Source of the DNA: CBFHTC01 sp965658815
Lineage (GTDB): Bacteria > Pseudomonadota > Alphaproteobacteria > Rickettsiales > Rickettsiaceae
Length of the DNA: 64,000 bases
Assembly: GCA_965658815.1 (NCBI GenBank)
Contig: CBFHTC010000002.1
Coordinates: forward strand, 47,505-111,504
Direction: 5' to 3'
Part shown: one piece after another, positions 1-9,311 of the stretch
Numbering within the stretch: position 1 is the first letter of the stretch
Layout: every line of letters begins with the position of its first letter
Notes under the pieces: generated by a model
Told to the model about the DNA's origin: nothing
The model's database searches: none
What the model saw: the letters and a program-made list of their open reading frames with translations, nothing else
Translations under genes and position numbers: made by a program

Positions 1-967
1 AATTGAGAAATTTGATAATATGGATGATACTGAATTTAAACAAATTTGCTATTATTTATCTAAAGGAATTCCTTTTGCTACACCAGTTTTTGATGGCGCG
101 TCATATAAAGACATTCAGCGTTTATTAGAACTGGCAGGAGTAGATTCTTCTGGTCAGGTCAAGTTGAGAGATGGTATTACTGGAGAATACTATGATCGAA
201 AAGTAACTGTTGGATATAAATATATGTTAAAATTATCGCATTTAGCAGTAGATAAAATGCATGCGAGATCGGTTGGAGATTATAGCCTGGTCACTCAACA
301 TCCAATTGGAGGTAAAAAACGATCAGGAGCACAGAGGTTTGGAGAAATGGAATTTTGGGCACTTCAAGCTCATGGAGCCGCTCATACTTTGCAAGAAATG
401 TATACAGATAAATCTGATGATATAAAAGGAAGAAATAAACTTTATTCATCTCTTGTGGCTGATGAAAATTACTTTCAACCTGGAATTCCTGAGTCTTTTA
501 AAGTTATGTTGCAAGAATGCGCGGCATTATGTTTTGATATTATTATTAGCACTAGATTTGATTATCTCTACAATCATCAGGCAGGAGGAGCAGCAGAGGC
601 TAAACATGATGATAAAAATCAATTTGAAAAATTAATGCTAACTGGTTCTGAAGCTTCTTTGATAGAGGGGGTTGAAGATGAGGCCTCAGATGAAGATAGC
701 TCAGATGAAGCTACTCTCTCAGATGAAGATACTGTCGCGTCTGAAGATACTGTCTCAGATGAAGATACTGTCTCAGATGAAGATAGCTCAGATGAAGATA
801 GCTCAGATGAAGATACTGTCGCGTCTGAAGATACTCTCTCAGATGAAGATAGCTCAGATGAAGATACTGTCGCGTCTGAAGATACTGTCTCAGATGAAGA
901 TAGCTCAGATGAAGATACTGTCTCAGATAGAGACGATAATTTCAATAACACAAATAACAGAAGGTAA
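1..967 (+). CDS. rpoB: RNA polymerase beta subunit, C-terminal part (cut by window edge)
   Basis: This is the 3' part of rpoB; the reading frame is open back to the window edge, so the true start lies outside. RpoB forms one half of the catalytic cleft of RNA polymerase. The C-terminal signature around GGKKRSGAQRFGEMEFWAL and HTLQEMYTDKSDD matches the conserved beta-subunit region that packs against beta'. After the normal end of the family (about residue 215 of the visible part) there is an extra acidic tail of roughly 95 residues. It is built from modules SDEDS, SDEDTV and ASEDTV, with 15- or 18-nt DNA units. rpoC follows 4 nt downstream in another frame, so the two genes are adjacent but not fused as they are in Wolbachia. 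Identity is certain; the role of the tail is unknown. Confidence 0.97.
   Translation, partial: IEKFDNMDDTEFKQICYYLSKGIPFATPVFDGASYKDIQRLLELAGVDSSGQVKLRDGITGEYYDRKVTVGYKYMLKLSHLAVDKMHARSVGDYSLVTQHPIGGKKRSGAQRFGEMEFWALQAHGAAHTLQEMYTDKSDDIKGRNKLYSSLVADENYFQPGIPESFKVMLQECAALCFDIIISTRFDYLYNHQAGGAAEAKHDDKNQFEKLMLTGSEASLIEGVEDEASDEDSSDEATLSDEDTVASEDTVSDEDTVSDEDSSDEDSSDEDTVASEDTLSDEDSSDEDTVASEDTVSDEDSSDEDTVSDRDDNFNNTNNRR
685..930 (+). repeat. Modular 15/18-bp tandem repeats encoding the acidic RpoB tail
   Basis: Three DNA modules alternate here: tcagatgaagatagc (15 nt), tcagatgaagatactgtc (18 nt) and gcgtctgaagatactgtc (18 nt). About fourteen modules can be read. All are multiples of three, so expansion or loss keeps the rpoB frame. 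The repeats lack stop codons in several frames, which explains the long shadow reading frames on both strands. Confidence 0.92.
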
Positions 968-971
968 GGCT

Positions 972-3900
972 ATGACAATGAAGTTCGATAGATCGGTATT
1001 TGATACTATTCAAATAAAATTAAAAAGTTCTTATAAAATCTTAAAAGAAAGTTTTGGAGAAGTCACTTTAGCAGAGACCATTCATTATAGAACTTGGAAA
1101 CCTGAGCCTAATGGCTTATTTTGCATGAAGATATTTGGCCCAGTGAGAGATTATACTTGTTTTTGTGAAAAATACACAAAAATCAAATATAAAGGAATTG
1201 TTTGTGACAAATGTGGAGTTGAGATTACGACTTCTCGCGTTAGAAGAGAAAGAATAGGCCATATTAATTTAGCAGTGCCTGTTGTTAACATACTTTTTCT
1301 AAAATCTACTTCTTCTCATATTGCCAATCTCTTAGGAATACAATTAAAAGAAATTGAGCAGGTATTATATTATGAAAAATATTGCATTATAGATAGCGGA
1401 ATTACTAAAACAAAAAAAAATCAGATTATTACAATTGATATGTTTGAAGAGATGGTAGCTGAGTATGGAGAAGAGGCTTTTGTTGCTAAGACAGGAGGAA
1501 GTGCGGTCTTAGAGCTTTTAAAGAATATTAATCTAGTTGAAGAGAGAGATATATTGCAGCAAGAATTTAATACTATTAAATCTGAGACTAATAAGAAAAA
1601 AATTATGAAAAGATTAAAAATTATTAATGATTTTATTGTATCTGGAAATAAGCCTGAGTGGATGGTGATCACTACTTTACCGGTTTTGCCTCCTTCTTTA
1701 AGGCCTCTTGTGATGTTAGACGCTGGAAGATTTGCTTCTTCTGACTTAAATGAATTGTATAGAACAGTGATTCGTAGAAATAATAGATTAAAATCAATGA
1801 TCGCTTGGAATGTTCCTGAATTTATGATTAAAACTGAAAAAAGATTATTGCAAGAAGCTGTAGATATACTGTTTGCTAATGGAAAAAGAGAAAAACCCCT
1901 AATGACTTCTCAGAAAAGACCTTATAAATCCTTAAGTGATATGTTGCAAGGTAAACAAGGAAGGTTTAGACAAAACTTATTAGGAAAAAGAGTTGATTAT
2001 TCTGGTCGATCAGTCATCGTTCCGGGTCCGGATTTAGAATTGCACCAATGTGGAATTCCTAGATTAATGGCTTTAGAACTTTTTAGACCAATGCTATACA
2101 ATCGTCTCATTAAAGAGGGCTTTGTTGATAGTATTAAATCTGCGAAAATGATGGTTGACCAGAAATCTACTGATGTCTGGAAGGTATTGCATGAACTTGC
2201 AAATGGATATCCCGTCCTATTGAATCGAGCTCCAACTCTGCATAGATTAGGAGTTCAGGCTTTTGAAATTGTCTTAACTCATCATAAAGCTATTCGAATT
2301 CATCCTCTTGTTTGTGTGGCTTTTAATGCTGATTTTGATGGAGATACAATGTCTGTATATTTATTAGTCTCATTAGAGTCAATGATTGAAGCGCGTAACT
2401 TAATTATGTCAACAAATAATATAATTAATCCGGCAAACGGTTATTCTGTTATTGCGCCACAAAAAGATATTATTCTTGGATTATTTTACTTAACTAAAGA
2501 GCTTGATAATCAAGTAGGAGAAGGAAAAAATTTTTCCTCATTTCAAGAAATTCATTTTGCCTTAGAGACTCAAATGGTTACTTTGCATGCAAAAATCAAT
2601 TTTTATTTTCAGCATAAAAAATACTCTACAACTGTTGGAAGAGTGCTATTATTAGAGATATTACCAGAGGCTGTGCCATTTGATATGATTAATGTAGAAA
2701 TTAAAAAATCAAATATTCCAACTATTTTGCATCAAATCTTATTGCAATCTGGTAATGCGGAAATGGTTCGATTCTCAGATCAGTCTATGAAATTGGGTTT
2801 TAAGTATGCTACCATTTCAGGGTGTTCCCTTGGAATTAATGATCTTTTGACCTCAGATAAAAAAGATGTTTTAGTTGGTGAGGCTGAAGACGAAATAAAT
2901 GAATTAAACAGACAATATATGGAAGGAATGATTACCAGAGAAGAGAGGTATAGTAAATCAATTCAGGTATGGTCAAACTGCACTGATAATATATCATCTG
3001 AAATGATGACCGAATTTAAAAACTATAGAACTGATATTAATTCAGTTGTGTCAAATGTAAATGGTTATAATTCTTTATATCTAATGTATCTATCTGGTGC
3101 AAGGGGGTCGGCTGATCAAATGAGACAAATATCTGGTATTAGAGGTTTGATGACTAAGTCTGATGGAAAAGTTCTATCTGTTCCTATTAAATCTAATTTT
3201 AAAACCGGATTGACCTCTAATGAATATTTTGATTCTACTTATGGAACACGAAAAGGGTTATCTGATACCGCTTTGAAAACTGCAACATCGGGTTATTTAA
3301 CAAGAAGATTAGTTGTTGCTGCTCAAGATATCATTATTTCTGAGTTTGATTGTGGAACAGAAGAAGGAATTAAGTTTGTTTTAAATAAGGAAGTTTCAAT
3401 AGATGTAAGTTTTTCCAGAGAGCAGTTGGACGGTAGAATACTTTGTGAAAATTTATACAAAAATGGAGTTGTGCTATTTGCTAAAGGTACAATTATTAAC
3501 GAACATAGTTTAGAAGTTATTAATGTTAATGGTATTACAGAAGTTGTTGTACGTTCTGTTATAAAATGTAAAGCTAAAAAAGGCGTATGCTCTAAATGTT
3601 ACGGAATTGATCAAACTATTGGTCGATTTGTGGCTCAAGGTGAGGCGGTCGGTATTATCGCGGCTCAGTCTATTGGTGAGCCAACTACGCAATTAGTTCT
3701 TCGTACCTTTCACTCTGGAGGAGCCGCTCAAGGAATTTCAAATACCTCTAGTATTGAGGCTATTGAAGATGGTTATGTAAAATATGATAACTTAGTATAT
3801 GCTGTAAATAGTAATAATGAATCAGTTATCATGAGTAGAGACAGTATTGTATCATTGTATGATGTTAAAAATGAATTGGTATTAAAATCTAGATTACAGT

Positions 3901-5000
3901 ATGGAAGTCGTATATATTTCTATGATAAAGATAAAGTGACTAGAGGTGAAAAAATAGCCGATTGGAATCAACATAACCATCTTGTTATTGCAGATAATGA
4001 CGGAGTTGCAAATTTTGTTGATATTATTGATGGCAAGACTTTATACACTTCTTATGATGAAGAGACTGGAATGAATATTAGATCTATTTATGAATTTGGA
4101 TCTTTAAAATCAGCTGTTGAAATTATTTCGAGTTCTGTAGAAGGAGGAAAATCTACTGTATATCTACAACCAAAAACAATATTATTAATTGAGAATAATG
4201 CCCAGGTTAGAAGAGGTGATACCTTAGCTATGATGACAAAAGAATTTATAAAAACAAAGGATATTACAGGAGGTTTGCCTCGAGTGGAAAATATGTTTGA
4301 GGCTAAAAAACCGGCTCAAGCCGCTGTTCTTGCTTACGATGATGGAGTTATCTCTTTCTCTAAGATTTATAAAAATAAAAAATTAATTTTACTTAAAACT
4401 GAGCATGATAAAACCTATGAATATGTAATACCAAAACATAAATCTGTTGTCGTGCAAAACGGAGAAAAGGTTAAAAAAGGAGATTATATATGCTACGGTC
4501 AGTTAAATCTTGAAGAATTACTTGATGCTAGAGGTGTGGATAGCTTGGTGCAGTATATGATTCAAGAAATTTCTATGATATATAATGAAGAAGGAGTATA
4601 TATATATAGCAAACATTTTGAGGTGATTATTCGTAAAATGCTTAACTATGTTAAAGTGATTGATAGTGGAGACAGTTACTTCTTTAAAAATGATATTGTA
4701 TCAAAAACTGAAATGGATAGAGTAAATAATGCTTTATTAGAGCAGGGAAAGAGAGTAGTAGAATTTAAAAACTATATTCAAGGAATTACAAAGGCCTCTT
4801 TATATACAGACTCCTTTATATCCGCTGCATCTTTTCAAGAGACTACTAGAATTCTTACTGAAGCCGCTATTGCTGGTAAAACAGATTATTTAGAAGGTAT
4901 ACAAGAAAGTGTTATAGTAGGTAAGATGGTTCCTTGTGGTACAGGAGCAAGAGTGCGCGCTTTAATTGATGAGTCTAAAAAATCATTACCAATTATTTAA
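972..5000 (+). CDS. rpoC: RNA polymerase beta' subunit
   Basis: RpoC carries the Mg2+-binding catalytic loop of RNA polymerase. The 1342-residue product has the N-terminal zinc module (CFCEKYTKIKYKGIVCDKC), the switch/rudder region with GKQGRFRQNLLGKRVDYSGR, the NADFDGD catalytic loop near residue 455, and the second zinc site (cysteines near CGTEEG and CKAKKGVCSKC). It also has a trigger loop (LRTFHSGGAA, near residue 910) that keeps the Arg and His used in catalysis. I chose ATG 972 because MTMKFDRSVFD aligns with the family start and AAGG lies just upstream. The frame stays open to 672 only because of the rpoB repeats. The residue after DFDGD is Thr where Gln is nearly universal, and the flanking segment (MSVYLLVS) is also divergent. 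Co-transcribed with rpoB, 4 nt apart. Confidence 0.97.
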   Translation: MTMKFDRSVFDTIQIKLKSSYKILKESFGEVTLAETIHYRTWKPEPNGLFCMKIFGPVRDYTCFCEKYTKIKYKGIVCDKCGVEITTSRVRRERIGHINLAVPVVNILFLKSTSSHIANLLGIQLKEIEQVLYYEKYCIIDSGITKTKKNQIITIDMFEEMVAEYGEEAFVAKTGGSAVLELLKNINLVEERDILQQEFNTIKSETNKKKIMKRLKIINDFIVSGNKPEWMVITTLPVLPPSLRPLVMLDAGRFASSDLNELYRTVIRRNNRLKSMIAWNVPEFMIKTEKRLLQEAVDILFANGKREKPLMTSQKRPYKSLSDMLQGKQGRFRQNLLGKRVDYSGRSVIVPGPDLELHQCGIPRLMALELFRPMLYNRLIKEGFVDSIKSAKMMVDQKSTDVWKVLHELANGYPVLLNRAPTLHRLGVQAFEIVLTHHKAIRIHPLVCVAFNADFDGDTMSVYLLVSLESMIEARNLIMSTNNIINPANGYSVIAPQKDIILGLFYLTKELDNQVGEGKNFSSFQEIHFALETQMVTLHAKINFYFQHKKYSTTVGRVLLLEILPEAVPFDMINVEIKKSNIPTILHQILLQSGNAEMVRFSDQSMKLGFKYATISGCSLGINDLLTSDKKDVLVGEAEDEINELNRQYMEGMITREERYSKSIQVWSNCTDNISSEMMTEFKNYRTDINSVVSNVNGYNSLYLMYLSGARGSADQMRQISGIRGLMTKSDGKVLSVPIKSNFKTGLTSNEYFDSTYGTRKGLSDTALKTATSGYLTRRLVVAAQDIIISEFDCGTEEGIKFVLNKEVSIDVSFSREQLDGRILCENLYKNGVVLFAKGTIINEHSLEVINVNGITEVVVRSVIKCKAKKGVCSKCYGIDQTIGRFVAQGEAVGIIAAQSIGEPTTQLVLRTFHSGGAAQGISNTSSIEAIEDGYVKYDNLVYAVNSNNESVIMSRDSIVSLYDVKNELVLKSRLQYGSRIYFYDKDKVTRGEKIADWNQHNHLVIADNDGVANFVDIIDGKTLYTSYDEETGMNIRSIYEFGSLKSAVEIISSSVEGGKSTVYLQPKTILLIENNAQVRRGDTLAMMTKEFIKTKDITGGLPRVENMFEAKKPAQAAVLAYDDGVISFSKIYKNKKLILLKTEHDKTYEYVIPKHKSVVVQNGEKVKKGDYICYGQLNLEELLDARGVDSLVQYMIQEISMIYNEEGVYIYSKHFEVIIRKMLNYVKVIDSGDSYFFKNDIVSKTEMDRVNNALLEQGKRVVEFKNYIQGITKASLYTDSFISAASFQETTRILTEAAIAGKTDYLEGIQESVIVGKMVPCGTGARVRALIDESKKSLPII

Positions 5001-5187
5001 ACGTATTAATAAATTTATTTAGTAGATCTGATATTACAGACAAAGGGTTTTCATCATAAATAACTGAGATTCCCGTTATTAAACATATAGTAGTTATTAA
5101 AATTGTATTTATATTATTTTTTATAAATACTAGCATGGCGTAGATAGGGCTAAATAGAGAATATAATTTACTGATTATATCTAACAT
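4993..5187 (-). CDS. Small membrane protein of unknown function
   Basis: A 64-residue reading frame on the minus strand overlaps the last 8 nt of rpoC. It has one or two hydrophobic segments (around ILITTICLITGISVIY) followed by an amphipathic C terminus. I do not recognise it. There is no clear ribosome binding site, and it could be a chance reading frame in AT-rich DNA. The 390-nt interval between rpoC and atpB holds nothing else I can support apart from presumed atpB promoter sequence. Confidence 0.3.
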   Translation of the reverse strand: MLDIISKLYSLFSPIYAMLVFIKNNINTILITTICLITGISVIYDENPLSVISDLLNKFINTFK

Positions 5188-5392
5188 AATATAGTTTATT
5201 TTATTAATTCTACATTATCATTTAAAAGCCTTAAAAAAATAATATCATAAATATTAAGTTGTAATTATAGGCGTTGTTATTTAATCATATAATATATTTT
5301 ATAATAAAAATAATAAATTGATAAATATTATTATGAATATCTTTTTTTTTATCAGTAAGTATAGTATTATATTGTAAACCTTTGTATAAAAA

Positions 5393-6133
5393 ATGGATCT
5401 TTTTGGACAATTTGCATTAAAAATATTATTTCAATTTACATTATTCGGCATTAATATTAATATTACTAATGGTACCGTTTCTATGTTTATAATAATGTTA
5501 TTAATCTTTGTATTATTTTATTTTGGTACTTTAAAATTAACAAACATACCAAACAAGTTTCAAGCTTTTATTGAATTGATATTTGATTTTACTATTAATA
5601 TTTGTAAAGAAAATTTAGGAGAAAAGCATTATTTAAAATATACTCCTTTTTTAACCTCGATATTTATTTTTGTTTTATTATCTAACTTATTAGGTATGGT
5701 GCCTTTTATTGGTTTTACAGTAACTTCTCATGTGAGTGTATGTTTAGCTTTAGCTTTAATTATATGGTTATATAGTATTGCATTAGGATTCTATTTACAT
5801 GGTTTGCGTTTCTTTAACTTATTTGCGCCAAAAGGATTGCCTACATATATTATTCCTTTAGTTTTTATAATTGAGTTAATTAGTTTTATATTTCGTCCTA
5901 TTACACTTACGGCAAGATTGGTTGCTAATATGATGGCTGGACATATATTATTAAAAGTGTTTTCTTATATGGTTTTGATGTTGTTTAGTAGCTACTTTAT
6001 AATTTTCTGTTTTATGCCTTTTTTGTTTATGTTAATTCTTGTTCCTTTAGAACTGTTTGTTGCTTGTATTCAAGCTTATATTTTCTTTCTCTTAAGTGTG
6101 TTTTATATTAAAGATGCTATTCACCTTCATTAG
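5393..6133 (+). CDS. atpB: F0F1 ATP synthase subunit a
   Basis: Subunit a forms the proton half-channels next to the c-ring in the inner membrane. The 246-residue protein is highly hydrophobic with five to six membrane segments. It keeps the signature helix with the essential Arg (LTARLVANMMAGHILL, about residues 176-191), and its length is normal for alphaproteobacteria. It leads a same-strand F0 cluster (a, c, b', b). As in many alphaproteobacteria, the F1 genes are not beside it. Confidence 0.95.
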   Translation: MDLFGQFALKILFQFTLFGININITNGTVSMFIIMLLIFVLFYFGTLKLTNIPNKFQAFIELIFDFTINICKENLGEKHYLKYTPFLTSIFIFVLLSNLLGMVPFIGFTVTSHVSVCLALALIIWLYSIALGFYLHGLRFFNLFAPKGLPTYIIPLVFIIELISFIFRPITLTARLVANMMAGHILLKVFSYMVLMLFSSYFIIFCFMPFLFMLILVPLELFVACIQAYIFFLLSVFYIKDAIHLH

Positions 6134-6191
6134 TTAAATATTCTTGATTTGTTTTAATTTTGAAATTTAATCAAATTTTTACAAAATATAA

Positions 6192-6220
6192 TTGATTTTA
6201 AAAAGTTTTTGTTTTAGAAT
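6192..6220 (+). promoter_or_regulatory. Sigma70-type promoter of atpE
   Basis: TTGATT (6192-6197), a 17-nt spacer and TAGAAT (6215-6220) precede the atpE ATG by 21 nt. This suggests the c subunit, needed in highest copy number, has its own promoter in addition to read-through from atpB. Confidence 0.55.
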
Positions 6221-6241
6221 AATAAAAAATTAGTAAAAATT

Positions 6242-6460
6242 ATGAGTATGAAATTATTAGCAGTTGGTTTACTTGGAATTCCTATGGCAGGAGCAGCTTT
6301 GGCGGTCGGAATGATCTTTGGTAGTTTGTTAAATGCAATTGCAAGAAATCCAAGTAAAAGCGGAGAATTGTTTACAAGAGCTATGATTGGAGTGGTTTTT
6401 GCTGAACTAGCTCTATTAATGGCTTTTATGATTATAATGCTTCTACTTTTTGTTGTATAA
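6242..6460 (+). CDS. atpE: F0F1 ATP synthase subunit c
   Basis: Subunit c is the proteolipid that forms the rotating ring of ATP synthase. The 72-residue protein is a two-helix hairpin. It has the polar loop ARNPSK between the helices and the proton-binding carboxylate in the second helix (FAELALLMAF). Start could be 6242 or the second ATG at 6248; I keep the first. It lies between subunits a and b' in the F0 cluster. Confidence 0.96.
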   Translation: MSMKLLAVGLLGIPMAGAALAVGMIFGSLLNAIARNPSKSGELFTRAMIGVVFAELALLMAFMIIMLLLFVV

Positions 6461-6474
6461 TATAAATACCAGAT

Positions 6475-6930
6475 ATGATTAATGTTCCACAATTAAACTT
6501 TTCGACATATTTTTCTGAAATGTTTTGGGTGTTTATCACTATAATTCTTATTAATATATTTCTATCCTTTGTTGTATTTCCTAAAATACAAAAGTTATTA
6601 TATGATCGTAATAATAATTTAGTAGAAACTCAAAAGAAGATAGATAATTTAAAAATTAAAGTATTAAACTATCAAAAACAAATTGATCAAATATATGAAG
6701 ATTATAATATTTATAAACAGAATCGATGTCAGCAATTAGAAAAAATGCTTGATATAGCTACAAAAAAACATGAACAAGAAATAAAAAAGAGTTTTGATAA
6801 AAAATATACAGATTTACAAAAGAATATTTCAACAAAGCGATCAGCCTTTGAAAATGATATGAAATTAAACTTTAAAAAAGAAATCGATATTTTAAAAAAT
6901 AAATTAAATTTATGTGAGGTAAAAAAATGA
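6475..6930 (+). CDS. atpF: F0F1 ATP synthase subunit b' (first stator subunit)
   Basis: This is one of two paralogous stator stalk subunits. The 151-residue protein has one N-terminal membrane helix (about residues 13-35, MFWVFITIILINIFLSF) followed by a long, highly charged coiled coil. Sequence is weakly conserved in this family, so the call rests on topology, length and position after the c subunit. It overlaps the next gene by 4 nt (ATGA), implying translational coupling. Two b-type genes side by side (b' then b) are typical of alphaproteobacteria and cyanobacteria. Confidence 0.85.
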   Translation: MINVPQLNFSTYFSEMFWVFITIILINIFLSFVVFPKIQKLLYDRNNNLVETQKKIDNLKIKVLNYQKQIDQIYEDYNIYKQNRCQQLEKMLDIATKKHEQEIKKSFDKKYTDLQKNISTKRSAFENDMKLNFKKEIDILKNKLNLCEVKK

Positions 6931-7379
6931 TCTGGGCTTATTTAATAGTAGATTTATCGATTATTGTGTTTTTTATTTTATCTCGGAGTTATATAACTAA
7001 GAATATATTGCAAATCTCACAATCCTTTATATCAAATATAAAAAAAGAGCATGATGACTTAAATGATGAGCTTACTATGATGACTGATAAAATGAAATCT
7101 GTGCGTGAGAAGTTTCTGTCCGAACAAAATACTTTTTTAGTTTCTCAAAAAGATTTTGATCATGAATTTTCTCATTTATCTCAAAGAAAGAAAGATCAAT
7201 TAAGTTTAGAAATGCGAAATAAAGCTTTGGCTTTAGATTCTTATTTGCAGCGTTACTATGAATTGTCAAATGATCGTCTCAAACAAGAGCTGAAATACTA
7301 TATTATAAGATATTTTAATGAGCTTAAAATAGATGTGCAGAAAACTAATAAAGCTCTAATTCATAATATTCTCACTTAG
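6927..7379 (+). CDS. atpF: F0F1 ATP synthase subunit b (second stator subunit)
   Basis: Second stator subunit, 150 residues, with an N-terminal membrane helix (LIVDLSIIVFFIL) and a charged helical stalk. It starts inside the stop codon of the preceding b' gene (ATGA overlap). The assignment of b versus b' is by order only. The F0 cluster ends here, and the next gene is convergent. Confidence 0.83.
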   Translation: MIWAYLIVDLSIIVFFILSRSYITKNILQISQSFISNIKKEHDDLNDELTMMTDKMKSVREKFLSEQNTFLVSQKDFDHEFSHLSQRKKDQLSLEMRNKALALDSYLQRYYELSNDRLKQELKYYIIRYFNELKIDVQKTNKALIHNILT

Positions 7380-7450
7380 ATCAGATTGAAATTTCATATT
7401 TACATTATTAGAGATATTACTGAGGATTTTTATTATAGAATTAAATTCTA

Positions 7451-7477
7451 AGAATATATGAATTAATAATATATTCT
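7451..7477. terminator. AT-only hairpin between convergent genes
   Basis: A perfect 9-bp inverted repeat (AGAATATAT, 9-nt loop, ATATATTCT) lies in the gap between the convergent atpF and ABC-transporter genes. It could work as a weak bidirectional terminator. There is no GC-rich stem, so this is tentative. Confidence 0.3.
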
Positions 7478-7492
7478 AAGGCTTTTATAGAA

Positions 7493-9235
7493 TTAAATTT
7501 CTAAAATTCCATGATACATTTTATAATATTTACCTTTTTTCTCAAGTAACTCTTTATGAGAACCATCTTCTATTATTTTTCCTTGATCAAATACTAAGAT
7601 TCTGTCTAAAGCTTGAATGGTTGATAATCTATGAGCGATGATGATGGAAGTTTTATTTTGCATAAGGTAATTTATAGACTCTTGAATATGTTTCTCTGTG
7701 ATTTGATCTAGAGCGCTAGTAGCCTCATCCATAATCAAAATAGGTTTATCAAGTAAAATTGCTCTAGCGATCAAAATTCTTTGTTTTTGGCCTCCTGATA
7801 ACTTATTTCCACGCTCTCCGCATAATGTTCCATATTCATCCGGCATATTAATAATGACATCGTGAATATGAGCTTTTTTAGCGGCTTTAATAACATCATT
7901 CATATCGTATCCTTTTGATCCATATGTAATATTTTCTAAAATTGTACGATTAAATAGTATTGTGTCTTGATGAACAAAGCATATTTCACGATTTAACGAT
8001 TTTTGCGTTATTTTAGAGATATTTTTTTGATCAATTGTTATTGTTCCGGAATTTATTTCAAAAGTACGATTAATTAAATTAATAAATGTTGTCTTTCCTG
8101 ATCCCGAATATCCAACTAAAGCAATTCTCTGTTTTGCTGGAATAGTGATATTTAAATTTTCAAATGTACGTTTTTTCTCACCTTTATATTGAAATGATAC
8201 ATTATGAAATTTAATTTCACCTTGTGTCACTATAATACTTTCTGCTTTATCTTCATCTTGAATATCTGGAGTTTGTATAAGTCTCTTAGACTGTTTTAAA
8301 ATTCCATATTCATTTAAGATATCACTTCCATCTTGGAGTATCTCACCAAAATCTGATCCGATTGTATTAATTATATTTAAGATAATAGGAATTGTTATAA
8401 TTTCTATTAAGTTGTTACTAGATAAAAATAGTATTTCAGAAATGACAAAATAAATCATGATACTGTATGAGACCCATATTATTGATTTAAGTTTATTTTG
8501 TATATTTAACATTTTCTGCTCTGTTCTCACCATTGTTTTATTAGCTGACTTTAAATACCTTTTCTCATATTTTTGTGTAAAGAAATTTTTGATAGTATGA
8601 ATATTTAAAATTGTATCTAAAATTGATCCTCCGACATTTGATCTTGCTTCTCCGTATTTATTTGTATAAAAAACAATTGTAGAGCTAAATGCATACATTG
8701 AAATAAAAAAAACTAAAATCCATGCTGAAATTATATAAGCTAATCGAGTTGAATAAGAGTATATCTTTATTGTTGCTAATACAATAGAGACAATTTTAAA
8801 CAAAAAATTTCTTGTAATTAAATCAAATAATTCTTCAATTGATCTTGCGATATCCATAATTTGATTGACCTTTTTGCCCGCAGGAGTTTTTTTAAAAAAA
8901 GTTACGTCTTGAAAGAGCATATTCGCAAAAAGAGATTGTATAATTCTAGCTTTAATAGTTGAAGATACTTTTGCGTAGCAATAATCATAAGTTCGCCATA
9001 TAATATTATAACATTGGTCTAATATAGGGAATATAAATAAATATAAATATAAATTTGGCGAATTGTTTTCTATTGATTTTGCGATCCACAGAATCACTTC
9101 TGCAAAAACAACTGTGTATGATGCTCCTAAGAATAGACATAAACATATGATAATTGTGTTGATAGTGCTTTTTTTAAAGGCGTATATCACAAGAGAATAT
9201 AGAGATATTTGAGACATTGTAGATTTTTTTTCCAT
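7493..9235 (-). CDS. ABC transporter, fused permease and ATPase (MsbA/exporter type)
   Basis: A half-size ABC exporter of 580 residues that would act as a dimer in the inner membrane. The first 300 or so residues hold about six membrane helices. The nucleotide-binding domain follows, with Walker A (GYSGSGKTT, near 373), Q-loop (FVHQDT), signature LSGGQKQR (near 478), Walker B with DEATSALD (near 503) and the switch His (IIAHRLST, near 535). All catalytic residues are present. The substrate cannot be read from sequence; lipid A, lipid or peptide export are the usual options for this architecture. It is a single gene, divergent from tadA. Confidence 0.88.
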   Translation of the reverse strand: MEKKSTMSQISLYSLVIYAFKKSTINTIIICLCLFLGASYTVVFAEVILWIAKSIENNSPNLYLYLFIFPILDQCYNIIWRTYDYCYAKVSSTIKARIIQSLFANMLFQDVTFFKKTPAGKKVNQIMDIARSIEELFDLITRNFLFKIVSIVLATIKIYSYSTRLAYIISAWILVFFISMYAFSSTIVFYTNKYGEARSNVGGSILDTILNIHTIKNFFTQKYEKRYLKSANKTMVRTEQKMLNIQNKLKSIIWVSYSIMIYFVISEILFLSSNNLIEIITIPIILNIINTIGSDFGEILQDGSDILNEYGILKQSKRLIQTPDIQDEDKAESIIVTQGEIKFHNVSFQYKGEKKRTFENLNITIPAKQRIALVGYSGSGKTTFINLINRTFEINSGTITIDQKNISKITQKSLNREICFVHQDTILFNRTILENITYGSKGYDMNDVIKAAKKAHIHDVIINMPDEYGTLCGERGNKLSGGQKQRILIARAILLDKPILIMDEATSALDQITEKHIQESINYLMQNKTSIIIAHRLSTIQALDRILVFDQGKIIEDGSHKELLEKKGKYYKMYHGILEI

Positions 9236-9311
9236 AGATAGACATTATAATGATATAATATATCATACAAATCTCTATTTTAAAATAGTTATCACTAGAT
9301 TTTTTGAAAAA

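Noticed and set aside
619..951. Minus-strand Ser/Glu-rich open frame
   Set aside because: Antisense shadow of the rpoB repeat, open only because the repeat lacks stops on that strand.
672..971. Upstream extension of rpoC by 100 codons (MKIAQMKILS repeats)
   Set aside because: This is the rpoB acidic repeat read in another frame; the family start and a purine-rich site fit ATG 972.
1..5000. rpoB-rpoC fusion as in Wolbachia
   Set aside because: The two frames differ and rpoB has its own TAA at 965-967, 4 nt before rpoC.
6214..6492. Minus-strand frame over atpE
   Set aside because: Shadow of a certain ATP synthase c gene.
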